This document shows, one piece after another, positions 24,345-33,647 of a stretch of DNA of 64,000 nucleotides; the stretch's first letter is position 1, and the number at the start of each line of letters is the position of its first letter. Below the pieces are notes generated by a model. It ran no database searches, had not been told where the DNA came from, and was given only the letters and a program-made list of their open reading frames with translations. The DNA lies in NCBI RefSeq assembly GCF_000758665.1, contig NZ_CP009285.1, positions 3,906,001 through 3,970,000 of the forward strand, given 5' to 3'. Source of the stretch: Paenibacillus borealis (GTDB lineage Bacteria; Bacillota; Bacilli; Paenibacillales; Paenibacillaceae). Both the position numbers and the translations under genes were made by a program.

Positions 24345-26408
24345 TTATTCCAGTACCAGAACGCCATATCCATCCATCGTATAGCTTCCAGAGAGGGTTT
24401 GTCCGCTTAGCAGGTCTGTTCTGGATTCCTTAAGCACAATCTCTGCCGGTTCTTCGCTATAGTTAAGCAGGAAGGTAAGTCCTGCAGAGGTACCTTCCCC
24501 AGCGGCGCGGATCTGCAGCTCGACCTCCGAAGGCAATTCCAGCCATTCGGCAGCTGGTGAATTCAGACCCAGACTCCCGATCATTTGCAGCACAGCCTGC
24601 TCATTGAATACAGCCCCGTAATACCATACTTCCCCCTTGCCGCGCTTGTTGCGGGTTACCGCCGGTTTGCCGGCATAATAATCGTTGGCATAGGTTCCCA
24701 TAACCTCGACACTGTCTTCTTCCACATGAAGAATATCATTGAAAGCATCGGCACCGGTGAGCGTCTCAGGAGCGTTGGTCCAACTGATCGAGGTAGGCTG
24801 ACGTGTTCCTTTGACCATAGTGAACTCTTCAACGGTTACACCGCACATCTCCTGAGCCGCTCCGGGAAAAGGCCGCATATAACATTGTCCGGTGGTATCC
24901 TTGTATCCGGTGCGGCAGCCGAAGATCAGCTTCCCGCCTTGCTGTACATATTGATCAAGCAGGGCCGCTGTGTCGTCGCTCATAATGGCCGGATGCGGGT
25001 AGACCAGCACCTCGTAACGCACAAGCTCCGCAAGCGTAGTATTGCTGCGCATATACAGAACATCATTGGGGATGTGCTTCCGCTGCAGTGTCTTGAACCA
25101 CTCCTTGTTGCTCTGCCACATGAATGGCCCGTGCCAGACGTCATATTCCCCGTCCCACTCATTATCATAATCCCGCACGATGGCGATATTAGCCTGAGTT
25201 CGGCTGCCGATGAAGGCTTTGCCGATCTTTGCCAGTTCCTTGCCGATCTGCTCAGCTTCCTTCACGCGCCGGTTCGGCTGGTTATGATAGTCATTCAAGC
25301 CGTGCCAATAGATTTCGTTACCCATAGTAGCTGTCCGCCACCGGAAGTAGAGCAGCATATCCGCACCATGGGCGATAGACTGGTAAGTCCACAGCCGCAT
25401 CTGCCCGGGCTTCGGAGATGGCATATCCATCCTGTTGACCCAACCGCCGGGTCCCGACTGCTGTTCCATCACACAGAAGTTGCTGCTGACCGAGCGGACC
25501 GCAGAGAGTGACAGTCCCCAGCCGCGGTCACGCAGCGGGTTCACCTCTGCCGGATCAAAGTAAATGGTCGAGAATTGCGGATATGAATCATAGCTGAAGA
25601 AGTCCAGCAGCTCGTCATTCAGCTCATGGCTGTCCAGATGTCCGAATAAGCCGTTGGTAGTAACCCACTGGTTAGGAGCCAGTTCACGAAGAATATCCGC
25701 CTGGATCTTGGCAAAATAGATTGTGTTATAAGAGATGAAACGCTTCTCATCCAGCGCCTGATGCGGGTTAGGCTGATTAGGCGATGGTGTAGGCCGGGTC
25801 AGATAGACCTGTGACCAGCGCGTATAAGTCTGATTCCAGAACACGGTGCCCCAGGCTTCATTCAGCTTATCCAGTGTCACATATTTGTCCTGAAGCCACG
25901 TCCGGAAGGCAAGGTGGTCACTCTCCGAGTAGAACACATTGACCTCACAGTTCAATTCATTATCGATCTGCCAGCCTGTTACACCGGGATGACTGCCGTA
26001 ATGCTCAGCAAGCTTAGTTACAATTCTGGCGCAGAGCTCACGGTATTTGGGACTGCTGTAATTATAATGACGGCGCATGCCATGCTGCATCGTCACACCT
26101 TCATAAGTCACATTCAATACCTCAGGATATTGTTCGGTAAGCCAGGCGGGCGGAGTGGCAGTAGGTGTTCCCATAATTACCTTCAGCCTGTAGCTGTGCG
26201 CCAAATCTATAGCACGGTCAAACAGTCCGAATTGAAATTGGCCTTCTTCCGGCTCAAAGAGTGACCAGGCAAATTCGCCCATACGTACAACAGTGAATCC
26301 GGTTTCAACCATACGGCGGTAATCATCCGCCCACATGGATTCAGGCCAGTGCTCGGGATAATAACAGACACCAAGCTCGAATCGTTCTGCGGCAACAGGT
26401 TTCTTCAT
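24345..26408 (-). CDS. Beta-galactosidase, glycoside hydrolase family 42
   Basis: A 687-residue cytoplasmic enzyme with the full GH42 plan: a TIM barrel opening 'LGVCYYPEHWPESMWADDYRRM', acid/base Glu151 in 'GWQIDNELNCE', the nucleophile Glu in 'FCVMEQQSGPGGW' (about residue 315), then the trimerisation domain ('VLVYPHPAIMSDDTAALLDQYVQQGGKLIFGCRTGYKD') and a small C-terminal beta domain. It cleaves terminal beta-galactosides. The ATG at 26408 has TTGGAGG seven bases upstream; the in-frame TTG at 26420 overlaps that site. It is divergent from the AraC regulator at 26554. Confidence 0.95.
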   Translation of the reverse strand: MKKPVAAERFELGVCYYPEHWPESMWADDYRRMVETGFTVVRMGEFAWSLFEPEEGQFQFGLFDRAIDLAHSYRLKVIMGTPTATPPAWLTEQYPEVLNVTYEGVTMQHGMRRHYNYSSPKYRELCARIVTKLAEHYGSHPGVTGWQIDNELNCEVNVFYSESDHLAFRTWLQDKYVTLDKLNEAWGTVFWNQTYTRWSQVYLTRPTPSPNQPNPHQALDEKRFISYNTIYFAKIQADILRELAPNQWVTTNGLFGHLDSHELNDELLDFFSYDSYPQFSTIYFDPAEVNPLRDRGWGLSLSAVRSVSSNFCVMEQQSGPGGWVNRMDMPSPKPGQMRLWTYQSIAHGADMLLYFRWRTATMGNEIYWHGLNDYHNQPNRRVKEAEQIGKELAKIGKAFIGSRTQANIAIVRDYDNEWDGEYDVWHGPFMWQSNKEWFKTLQRKHIPNDVLYMRSNTTLAELVRYEVLVYPHPAIMSDDTAALLDQYVQQGGKLIFGCRTGYKDTTGQCYMRPFPGAAQEMCGVTVEEFTMVKGTRQPTSISWTNAPETLTGADAFNDILHVEEDSVEVMGTYANDYYAGKPAVTRNKRGKGEVWYYGAVFNEQAVLQMIGSLGLNSPAAEWLELPSEVELQIRAAGEGTSAGLTFLLNYSEEPAEIVLKESRTDLLSGQTLSGSYTMDGYGVLVLE

Positions 26409-26553
26409 AGTAACCTCCAAGTGTAAATATATGCTTTATAGTTGGTACCAATCTATTGTATTATCAGCAGTGTATACACTTATATAACATAATATTGCTA
26501 TTATATTACTATATTGCGTGCTTGATTCAAGACGGAGAGAAGAGAGGGATCGT

Positions 26554-27387
26554 ATGAAAAAGCATTATGTTCTGCCGCAGCCTGCGTATGCTCATTATGT
26601 CTGCTATCCGGAGATGCTGGGGCACTATACCGACTTCCCGCAGCATGCGGAGCGCAGAAGCGAAGGTTTCCTGAACAGCTATAACCTCCATATGGTTTTT
26701 GGCGGAGAGGGCTATGTCTTTCAGGAAGGGGAGCGGATATCCATGAAGAGAGGCAGCGGGTTTCTGTTCCCGCGGGGGGCTTACCAGCAATATGGCTCTG
26801 ACCCGGTCCAGGCCTGGGATGTACGCTGGGTCCATTTCGCCACAGCCTTATCTCTGCCGATGCTGGAGGAAGCGGATCATTCCCGCGGTTATTTCTTCAC
26901 CTTCGATCCGGGGACTGGCTATGAACCAGTCTTCGAGGAGATGTACAAGCTAAGCGCGACTTATGAGACCCGCAGTGAACCGCGTCTGTCTACACTGCTC
27001 TATGAGATACTCGTGACGCTGATGCAGAATTCTGAGCCGCTGCACGGATCGGTGCCGCTGGAGATCAGACATTCCATCCGGCTCACGGCCGACAGGATAC
27101 ACAGTGAATGCGAGCGGCCCTGGACGCTGGAGGCGATGGCCAGACTTGCCGGTTACAGCAGCTATCATTTTCTGCGCCTGTTCCGCAGCATTATGGGAAA
27201 GACACCGAACCGGTACTTAAGTGACTGCCGGATGGCCCGCGCCAAACTGCTGCTGGTCTCGACAGAGCTGTCAGTGGCGCAAATTGCGCTGCAGAGCGGT
27301 TTTCACCAGTCCAGTTACTTCATTAAGGTCTTCAGACAGCTGGAAGGTATGCCGCCAAACCAATACAGACGGCTGTTCAGCTCATAG
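26554..27387 (+). CDS. AraC-family regulator
   Basis: A 277-residue regulator. The N-terminal cupin-like arm (about residues 1-120: 'YNLHMVFGGEGYVFQEGERISMKRGSGFLFPRGAYQQYG') senses a sugar. The C-terminal helix-turn-helix pair (about 175-277) includes 'TLEAMARLAGYSSYHFLRLFRSIMGKTPNRYL' and 'QSGFHQSSYFIKVFRQLEGMPPNQYRR'. The ATG at 26554 follows an AGAGGG site; a GTG at 26518 would add 12 residues. Its head-to-head position makes the GH42 gene its likely target; the 145-bp AT-rich space between them would hold both promoters. Confidence 0.9.
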   Translation: MKKHYVLPQPAYAHYVCYPEMLGHYTDFPQHAERRSEGFLNSYNLHMVFGGEGYVFQEGERISMKRGSGFLFPRGAYQQYGSDPVQAWDVRWVHFATALSLPMLEEADHSRGYFFTFDPGTGYEPVFEEMYKLSATYETRSEPRLSTLLYEILVTLMQNSEPLHGSVPLEIRHSIRLTADRIHSECERPWTLEAMARLAGYSSYHFLRLFRSIMGKTPNRYLSDCRMARAKLLLVSTELSVAQIALQSGFHQSSYFIKVFRQLEGMPPNQYRRLFSS

Positions 27388-27570
27388 AATCATAGTTTAT
27401 CCGGTAATTTATTAACAAACTTTGTTACATTATCAGCGGTTTTTATGCTGTATTTGACATGTTTTGGCTCGAGAAGGTTACAACCGGAGGCGAAGGGTTA
27501 CAAAGTGGATACAAATTCCACACCGCCTGCAACTATAATATTGCTAGTAAATACTTCTGGAGGGAAATAA

Positions 27571-30153
27571 ATGAGAAAGTATAGAGTTACATATGCTGCT
27601 CTGCTCGTGAGTACGCTTGTGGCTGGCCAACTGGCCGGCGGCATAGCTGCCCCCGTTGCCGGCGCAGCCGGAACATCAAAGAACGCAGCGGTATCCGCCA
27701 CTGCAGCAGCATTTAAATTCAATTCCGTTCCACTGGGAGCCGGAGTGACTGCAGTCCTTGAGAACGTCAACATTTGGAGTCAGACCGGCGGAAATATCGT
27801 TTCGTACACGCTGAAATATACCAATTCCGGCAATTCAAGCGCGAGTCTGATGCATTATTTCTCGCGTGTTGTTACACCGGGCGGTTCAGTGCTTCCGGGG
27901 AATGCGGTAGGTACGGATGCACTGAAGAAAAAGATTGGCGCGAAAGAAAGTCTCAGCGTTACCTACTATGTAAATGTGGGACAAACCTCATCCTTGCAGG
28001 GCCTGAAGATCTCCATGCTGGTATGGGATGCCAAGGCGAAGGGGTATTTGAGACAGGCGGGTTCTTATGCAGTTCCCGCGAATTACTCCACAGCTGCTGC
28101 GGCAGGTGCAAGCCTGAATACCACGATGAGCGACATTCCTGTTACAGCAAGTGCGGATTCACTGCAGCTCTACAAATACGGCGGCAAAGTCTATGCCAAG
28201 GTCGGGCTCAGTCTGACCAACAAAGGTAACAAGGTGCTTGGTGATCCGGGGTATTCCGCGTACCTGGTGTCTGCCAGCGGCACTTCCTTTGAGCTTGCGC
28301 TAAGCGGCACACAAACCGATTATACGATTCAGCCGCAGGAGAAGCGGAGCATCTACTACCTGACCGAAATCCCCGCCTATCTCAAAACAGACAATATGAA
28401 GCTGCAATTTACGCAAAAGGATGAAACAACGAAGCTGGAGCTGCCGAAATCCGCATATAAGCTTCCTGCGGCCACATCCCCTAATCTGGTGGTCGGGAAC
28501 GGCGTCGTCAAAAAAATCATTGTGAATAGCAACACCGTAGAAACCCTGCTCCGCAATGCCAATGTGTACTCACAGGATGCTGACGCTGTATGGACTTTTC
28601 AGATGCAGATCAAGAATACCGGCAACAAAGCGGTAACGCTGCCAAGCTATGAGCTGGCGGTCAAATCTGTCAAAGGAACAACCTTCCCGGTAAGTGCTAA
28701 GGGGTTAAGCGGAGTGACACTTAAGCCGCTGGAGACCAAAATCATTCCGCTGACGGTCCGCGTACCGCTTGAAGTGGAACAGTCCGGCCTGCAGCTGATG
28801 ATGATCGAAGCGGTTGGCGCGGATACAGCAGTTGTACCTGGCTCCACCGGTTCAGAAGGGGCAACAAATACTGCCGGAACAGGAGCAACGACTTCCAAAA
28901 TGATTTTCCCCGTAGCCTATTTCGTCATTCCTTACTCGCTTCGCACAGATGTGCAGACGGGGCAGGAGTACATGACAACGAATTCATTTGGCTCTTTCTC
29001 CTATAGTATTCAATCCGTGCAGCGTTACCCATGGAGAGATGATGACATTGTAGCTGCCAGACTGAAAATTACCAATACACAGTCCGTGTCGCTGACCCTG
29101 CCGGAGCTTAAGGGCTCGATCAAGCTCGATAATGATAGTCTGCTCGTGACTACAGACCTGTTCATGGACAATAAGGAATCATCGGTCCTGGCTCCCGGCA
29201 AATCACTTGAAATGTATGTACTCGGCAAAATAGCCTATACGGCTGAGTTCAAGGAGATGCGAATAGCTCTAACTGGAACGGAGAATACAGAAACTATTCC
29301 ATTCCTGGATCTTAGTATCGGCAACTCAACCAACAGTATCCCTGCCATTCCGCAGGGCAAAAGCTACACCGTAACAGGAAAAGGTAAAACAGCCAGTGTG
29401 CAGGAGAACAGAACCACGGTCTATGAAGGAGAAAATTACAATCTGGTCTATACCGAACTGCTCATGAGCAGTGAAGAAAAAAGACAGAGCAAGATGGCCC
29501 GCCTGCAGGCATATTACAAAACCAAGGACGGACAATATTTCGAAGCAACGCCAAGCCAGTCGGATAACAGTGCTTCTCCAGGTGCGAAACAACTGGTTGT
29601 TTTCTGGACCAAGCTGCCCAAAACCATGGATATCAGTGATATCTCCCTTTACCTGGGTGCTGGAGTTAACAGCGGTAAGCTGATTGAGAGCGGACAGGAA
29701 GCAACCGGGTTTGTGGATGTAGCTGCGCTCCAGCTGAATCCGCAGGTCAATGAACCGGCAACTACACTACTGCAAACTGTCCTATACCCTTATACCATTT
29801 CATTCCTGAGCTCAGAAGGCAGACATATGATATCCACGGATACCATTAATATTTCAATCAACTACAATCTGAAGCGGGATTACCAATACGATGCAGGAGC
29901 CTTGGAGCATAAGCTTATTCTACAAATTACCGATCCATTCGGCATCTCGCAGGAAAAAACACTCGGAATAGGTACCGATCTGACAGAAGGGACCAACAAC
30001 GTCTATTCGCTCTCTATCAACAGAAGCCTGTACAAAACACTGGGAGGCGGCACTTATAAATTAACCTTATATGATGAGTTCCAGGGTGAACGGCTGATGC
30101 TCGGCGGCCAGGTCTATACGGTCAAAGAAGAGCTTCCGCCTAAATCTGAGTAA
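27571..30153 (+). CDS. Large secreted protein with repeated Ig-like domains, unknown function
   Basis: An 860-residue exported protein with a signal peptide (about residues 1-33, ending 'PVAGAAG'). I do not recognise a named family. The body shows at least four related beta-sandwich-like segments of about 85-100 residues: near 50-150 ('ENVNIWSQTGGNIVSYTLKYTNSGN'), 190-290 ('KVYAKVGLSLTNKGNKVL'), 325-425 ('RNANVYSQDADAVWTFQMQIKNTGNKAV') and 490-580 ('IVAARLKITNTQSVSL'). Each has an 'L.i.NtG' strand and a late 'L.P.e...' strand, recalling DUF4352-type domains. There is no sortase motif and no S-layer domain. GGAGGG precedes the ATG. It is the first gene of a unit with an ABC exporter, which suggests it is an accessory or sensor of that exporter. 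Confidence 0.8.
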   Translation: MRKYRVTYAALLVSTLVAGQLAGGIAAPVAGAAGTSKNAAVSATAAAFKFNSVPLGAGVTAVLENVNIWSQTGGNIVSYTLKYTNSGNSSASLMHYFSRVVTPGGSVLPGNAVGTDALKKKIGAKESLSVTYYVNVGQTSSLQGLKISMLVWDAKAKGYLRQAGSYAVPANYSTAAAAGASLNTTMSDIPVTASADSLQLYKYGGKVYAKVGLSLTNKGNKVLGDPGYSAYLVSASGTSFELALSGTQTDYTIQPQEKRSIYYLTEIPAYLKTDNMKLQFTQKDETTKLELPKSAYKLPAATSPNLVVGNGVVKKIIVNSNTVETLLRNANVYSQDADAVWTFQMQIKNTGNKAVTLPSYELAVKSVKGTTFPVSAKGLSGVTLKPLETKIIPLTVRVPLEVEQSGLQLMMIEAVGADTAVVPGSTGSEGATNTAGTGATTSKMIFPVAYFVIPYSLRTDVQTGQEYMTTNSFGSFSYSIQSVQRYPWRDDDIVAARLKITNTQSVSLTLPELKGSIKLDNDSLLVTTDLFMDNKESSVLAPGKSLEMYVLGKIAYTAEFKEMRIALTGTENTETIPFLDLSIGNSTNSIPAIPQGKSYTVTGKGKTASVQENRTTVYEGENYNLVYTELLMSSEEKRQSKMARLQAYYKTKDGQYFEATPSQSDNSASPGAKQLVVFWTKLPKTMDISDISLYLGAGVNSGKLIESGQEATGFVDVAALQLNPQVNEPATTLLQTVLYPYTISFLSSEGRHMISTDTINISINYNLKRDYQYDAGALEHKLILQITDPFGISQEKTLGIGTDLTEGTNNVYSLSINRSLYKTLGGGTYKLTLYDEFQGERLMLGGQVYTVKEELPPKSE

Positions 30154-30216
30154 TCTGAATTCAGTTCAACCTATCTAATATATTAATTCTTGTATTTTTA
30201 AAAAGGAGCAGCTTCC

Positions 30217-31080
30217 ATGTTGCGTGTTGAAGATATTACGCATTCGTTCAAAACCGGTAATGAATGGACATCCGTTCTCCACAAAATCAACTTCGCTGTC
30301 CGATCGGGAGAGATGGTAGCACTGCTGGGAAGCTCAGGCTCCGGCAAGTCAACTCTGCTCAACCTGATGGCCGGACTGATGAAGCCGACGGAAGGTCACA
30401 TATATATTGCCGATCAGGACATTGTGAAGATGGGCGAGAATAAGCTTGCCGAGTTCCGGCGCAAGCATATCGGATTTATTTTTCAGGCATATGAGCTGAT
30501 TACCAGCCTGACAGTTCGCGAGAATGTGGAGCTGCCGCTTGTGTTCCAATCGGTATCCCCATCACTCCGTAAGAAGAAGGCGCTCGCCCTGCTGGAGCAG
30601 GTGGGCATTCCCGACAAAGCGGATTTATTCCCTTCCCAGCTCTCCGGGGGACAGCAGCAGCGGGTCAGTATTGCCCGGTCACTGATCACAGAACCGTCGG
30701 TCATCTTCGCAGATGAGCCAACGGGGAATCTGGATTCCAAGACCGAGGAGGAAATTATCAGCATTCTGCTGAATCTGAACCGTACGATGAAGACTACGTT
30801 TATAGTAGTTACCCATGAACACAAGGTGGCAGAGCAAATGCAGCGGATCTTTACGCTCAAAGACGGCTTCCTGATCACTGAACAGCAGACAGCGGTTGAG
30901 ACTGAAGAGCTGACAGCTACAGCTACGGAAGTTGAAGAGCAGATAGCTGCAGAGACTGAAGAGCAGACAGCTGCAGGGACTGAAGAGCAGACAGCTGCGG
31001 GGACTGAAGAGCAGTCAGCTGACGAAGCTGAAGATCAGACAGCTGCGGAAGCTGAGCCTGCAGAGGGAGGGAAGCCGTGA
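30217..31080 (+). CDS. MacB/YknY-type ABC transporter ATP-binding protein with repeat tail
   Basis: A 287-residue ATPase. Residues 1-225 are the standard nucleotide-binding domain of the LolD/MacB/YknY type, with Walker A 'LLGSSGSGKSTLLNLM', Q-loop, signature 'LSGGQQQRVSIARSL', Walker B 'VIFADEPTGNLD' and the H-loop 'VVTHEH'. It then continues with a 60-residue acidic tail built of eight-residue repeats of the form TEEQTAAx, encoded by 24-bp DNA repeats. Relatives normally end near residue 225-230, so the tail is an addition. The gene overlaps the permease gene (GTGA). Confidence 0.93.
   Translation: MLRVEDITHSFKTGNEWTSVLHKINFAVRSGEMVALLGSSGSGKSTLLNLMAGLMKPTEGHIYIADQDIVKMGENKLAEFRRKHIGFIFQAYELITSLTVRENVELPLVFQSVSPSLRKKKALALLEQVGIPDKADLFPSQLSGGQQQRVSIARSLITEPSVIFADEPTGNLDSKTEEEIISILLNLNRTMKTTFIVVTHEHKVAEQMQRIFTLKDGFLITEQQTAVETEELTATATEVEEQIAAETEEQTAAGTEEQTAAGTEEQSADEAEDQTAAEAEPAEGGKP
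30931..31050 (+). repeat. Five 24-bp coding repeats in the ABC ATPase tail
   Basis: Five 24-bp units start at 30931, 30955, 30979, 31003 and 31027. They share a core of TGAAGA(G/T)CAG followed by (A/T)(C/T)AGCTG, and units 2 and 3 differ at only one position. They code for (T/V/A)E(E/D)Q(T/I/S)A(A/D)(E/G). A 30-bp variant at 30901-30930 precedes them. Near identity at the DNA level indicates recent copy-number change. Confidence 0.88.
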
Positions 31081-32462
31081 AGATCAGAGATATTTCACGG
31101 ATGGCCTGGGAACAGGTCAAACGGCGCAAGGTGGTTACGGGTCTATGTATGACCGGTATCTCCATCGGCTGTGCGGCTATCATCGTGGCCCTGAGTGTGG
31201 GCCAGTCTGCCCAGGTCTACGTGACCGACCAGGTGAACCAAAGTTTCAAAATGGATGAAATTATGGTATCGCCGGGCGGGGGGATACCATCCCAGGGCGG
31301 GAAAGGCGGCCCTGCATCAGGTGAAGTGAACGAGAATCTTGATCCGGGCAAGCTGACGGATCAGAAGCTGGAGATTATCCAAGGACTGAATCATGTGAAG
31401 GCCGCTTCACCCTTTCAGGAGGCTGGATATCTGCAGCTGGTGACGATCGACAATAAAATTGCTGATGTCAGGATCATTGTCGCCGACCTGCAGATGCTGA
31501 CGGAATACGATCACAAATTCAAGCAGGGCGGAGCGAACGGCCAGCCGGGAACGGTTGTGCTCAATTACGGGGCGACTCTGGGCTTGATCGACCTGGAGAC
31601 CCGGCAGAAGCTTTATGAGAGTATGGGCAATGATCCGTTCAATCAGGATATCCAGGAGCAGTACAGAAAACTATCGGTCCAGCCTTCCGAGCTGTACCGC
31701 AAACAGATTCAGATTCAGGCTCAGGATTACAGCACAACTACTCCTACAACGAAGCTTAGCTCTCCGCTCCAGATAGGTGGCATTCTCGAAGGGGCGAAGG
31801 GGATCGACGATATGCAGGCTTCCTATGACAAGATTATGTATATGTCGCCTGAAACTGCAGCGCAGCTCTCCAAGGAACTGGTATTTGATAATTCCACCAC
31901 CAGTGTCCTCAATCTGCCGGCAGAGGGAAGCTATAACGCCGTTACGGTAAAAGTGGACGATGTGGCGAACATCAAGGCGGTCGAGCAAATGATTCAGAAG
32001 CTGTCACTGAATGCCAGCGACAATCTGTATCAGCAGGAAATGCTGAAAGAACAATTCGATATGATCAAAATGGCTGCACTCGGCATCGGTGTATTCATCC
32101 TGATCATTGCCTCGATCTCCATTATTGTGGCCATGACGATGTCGACCCATCAGCGTCGAAGACAGATTGGCATTATGAAGGTACTGGGAGCCAACATGGG
32201 GCAGATCCGCAATATGTTTATAACAGAAGCCGCGCTTCTGGGACTGCTGGGCGGAATGCTGGGTGTCTTGTTCTCTTACTTAATTGTCATGGGGCTTAAT
32301 AAGCTGGTCGGTTCGGCAGGCGATGGAATGAATTTCTTCATCCCGGCGCTCAATTTACCGGTTGGCATGTCCTTTGCCATCATGACCGGAGTTCTGTCCG
32401 GAATCTATCCGGCCATCAGCGCCTCCCGAACCGATGCGTTGACCGCCATTAAACGAGATTAA
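31077..32462 (+). CDS. MacB/YknZ-type ABC permease (FtsX-like)
   Basis: A 461-residue permease with one N-terminal membrane helix (about 20-42), a large extracytoplasmic MacB periplasmic-core-like domain (about 45-320), and three C-terminal FtsX helices ('MAALGIGVFILIIASISIIVAMTMSTHQRRRQIGIMKVLGA' onward). This is the MacB four-helix architecture. GTG start overlaps the ATPase stop, with GAGGGAGG upstream. In Bacillus subtilis the similar YknXYZ transporter works with YknW in protection against a killing peptide; here a large secreted protein occupies the first gene place instead. Confidence 0.92.
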   Translation: MKIRDISRMAWEQVKRRKVVTGLCMTGISIGCAAIIVALSVGQSAQVYVTDQVNQSFKMDEIMVSPGGGIPSQGGKGGPASGEVNENLDPGKLTDQKLEIIQGLNHVKAASPFQEAGYLQLVTIDNKIADVRIIVADLQMLTEYDHKFKQGGANGQPGTVVLNYGATLGLIDLETRQKLYESMGNDPFNQDIQEQYRKLSVQPSELYRKQIQIQAQDYSTTTPTTKLSSPLQIGGILEGAKGIDDMQASYDKIMYMSPETAAQLSKELVFDNSTTSVLNLPAEGSYNAVTVKVDDVANIKAVEQMIQKLSLNASDNLYQQEMLKEQFDMIKMAALGIGVFILIIASISIIVAMTMSTHQRRRQIGIMKVLGANMGQIRNMFITEAALLGLLGGMLGVLFSYLIVMGLNKLVGSAGDGMNFFIPALNLPVGMSFAIMTGVLSGIYPAISASRTDALTAIKRD

Positions 32463-32486
32463 GCCTAAGCTAGAAAGGAAGCCGAA

Positions 32487-33590
32487 ATGATGAAGAGGAC
32501 TCTAAAGAAGAGCCTGAAGTGGATCATAATCTTAGGTATCATCAGTACCGCAGGTTATCTGGGGTATACCAAATTCTTCAAGGGCAATGAGGCGGCAGAG
32601 CTTCCGCCGGAACCGATGCAGGTGATCAGTTTCCCTGTAACAGAGGAGACGCTGACAAGCTCGATACAGGTAAAAGGAAGATCGCAATACCAGCAGGAGA
32701 CTCTGGTGTATGCACCGTTTGCCTCCAAGGTAACCGCCTGGAAAGTAGAGAATGGCGCACAGGTCAAGAAAGGGGATGTACTCTTTACCCTGGATCAGTC
32801 GCTGCTGCGCAATGAGATTGCGACGGCGGAAGCTGCCAACCGCAAGACGAAGCTGGAGGCGGAGCTGAACGCTTTTGTCAGCCAGCAGGAGGATGAGAGT
32901 GCGGCTCCGGCCGGTACGGAAGCGGAACGGCTGAAGGCACTGGCTGCCCAGGAGGCTGCACGTCTGAACGACGAACTGAATCAGGTGAATGCCGAGATTC
33001 AGGCCAAGGAGCTTGCGGATAAAAAAGCGAAGCTGAACACGGCCGTCTATCATGCACCCGAGAACGGCATCTTCCTCTACGACAGCAGTACGGAACGGCC
33101 GCAGACGGTTACAGACAATCAGTACATCGGCAAGATCGTGGATCTGAACAAGCTGGAGTTCATTGCACAGGTCGGAGAGCAGGATATCTTCCGCATCAAG
33201 CAGGGCATGAAGGTACAGGTGAAGATGACAGCGATGAAGGATCTGATCCTTAATGGTGAAGTAACCGAGGTTTCCAAATTTGCGACGACGACCACCGGCC
33301 AGAACACGGCTGGACAAATTCCGCAATTCGAAGTAGTCATCTCCCTGCAGCCGGACGAGCATCTGATCGGCGGACTCAGCCTCAGCGGTGATATCGAGAC
33401 CTCTCGCAAAGAGAAGGCGGTAGTGGTCTCCAGTATAGCCGTTGTTCATGAAGGTGATCTGGCCTATGTTATGCTGGATAAAGGAAACGGCCAGTATGAA
33501 CGGACGGAGATCAAGGTAGGCATGGAGACGACAGAGAAGACAGAAGTACTGTCAGGACTGAAGGCTGGAGATACTGTAGTTCTTCAGTAA
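32487..33590 (+). CDS. MacA/YknX-type membrane fusion (HlyD-like) protein
   Basis: A 367-residue protein with an N-terminal anchor (about 10-30), then a barrel-sandwich half ('LVYAPFASKVTAWKVENGAQVKKGDVLFTLDQ'), a coiled-coil hairpin (about 110-185) rich in Ala/Glu/Lys, the second sandwich half ('AVYHAPENGIFLYDS') and beta-barrel domains. It would link the MacB-like permease to extracellular partners. GAAAGGAA precedes the ATG, 24 bases after the permease stop; a strong terminator follows. Confidence 0.92.
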   Translation: MMKRTLKKSLKWIIILGIISTAGYLGYTKFFKGNEAAELPPEPMQVISFPVTEETLTSSIQVKGRSQYQQETLVYAPFASKVTAWKVENGAQVKKGDVLFTLDQSLLRNEIATAEAANRKTKLEAELNAFVSQQEDESAAPAGTEAERLKALAAQEAARLNDELNQVNAEIQAKELADKKAKLNTAVYHAPENGIFLYDSSTERPQTVTDNQYIGKIVDLNKLEFIAQVGEQDIFRIKQGMKVQVKMTAMKDLILNGEVTEVSKFATTTTGQNTAGQIPQFEVVISLQPDEHLIGGLSLSGDIETSRKEKAVVVSSIAVVHEGDLAYVMLDKGNGQYERTEIKVGMETTEKTEVLSGLKAGDTVVLQ

Positions 33591-33599
33591 GAATCAGCA

Positions 33600-33639
33600 A
33601 AAAACCTGCGTTCCGGTTAAATACGGAACGCAGGTTTTT
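33600..33639. terminator. Bidirectional terminator
   Basis: A 16-base perfect stem (AAAAACCTGCGTTCCG, 33600-33615, with its complement at 33624-33639) and an eight-base loop, between the convergent membrane-fusion and GH3 genes. Confidence 0.95.
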
Positions 33640-33647
33640 TGTGCTAA

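Noticed and set aside
24585..25511. 308-codon open frame on the plus strand inside the beta-galactosidase gene
   Set aside because: Complete overlap with a clear GH42 gene on the other strand, no ribosome site, no recognisable domain; it is a shadow frame.
27534..27539. TATAAT -10 box before the 860-residue secreted protein
   Set aside because: No acceptable -35 at 16-18 bases upstream; not listed as a promoter.
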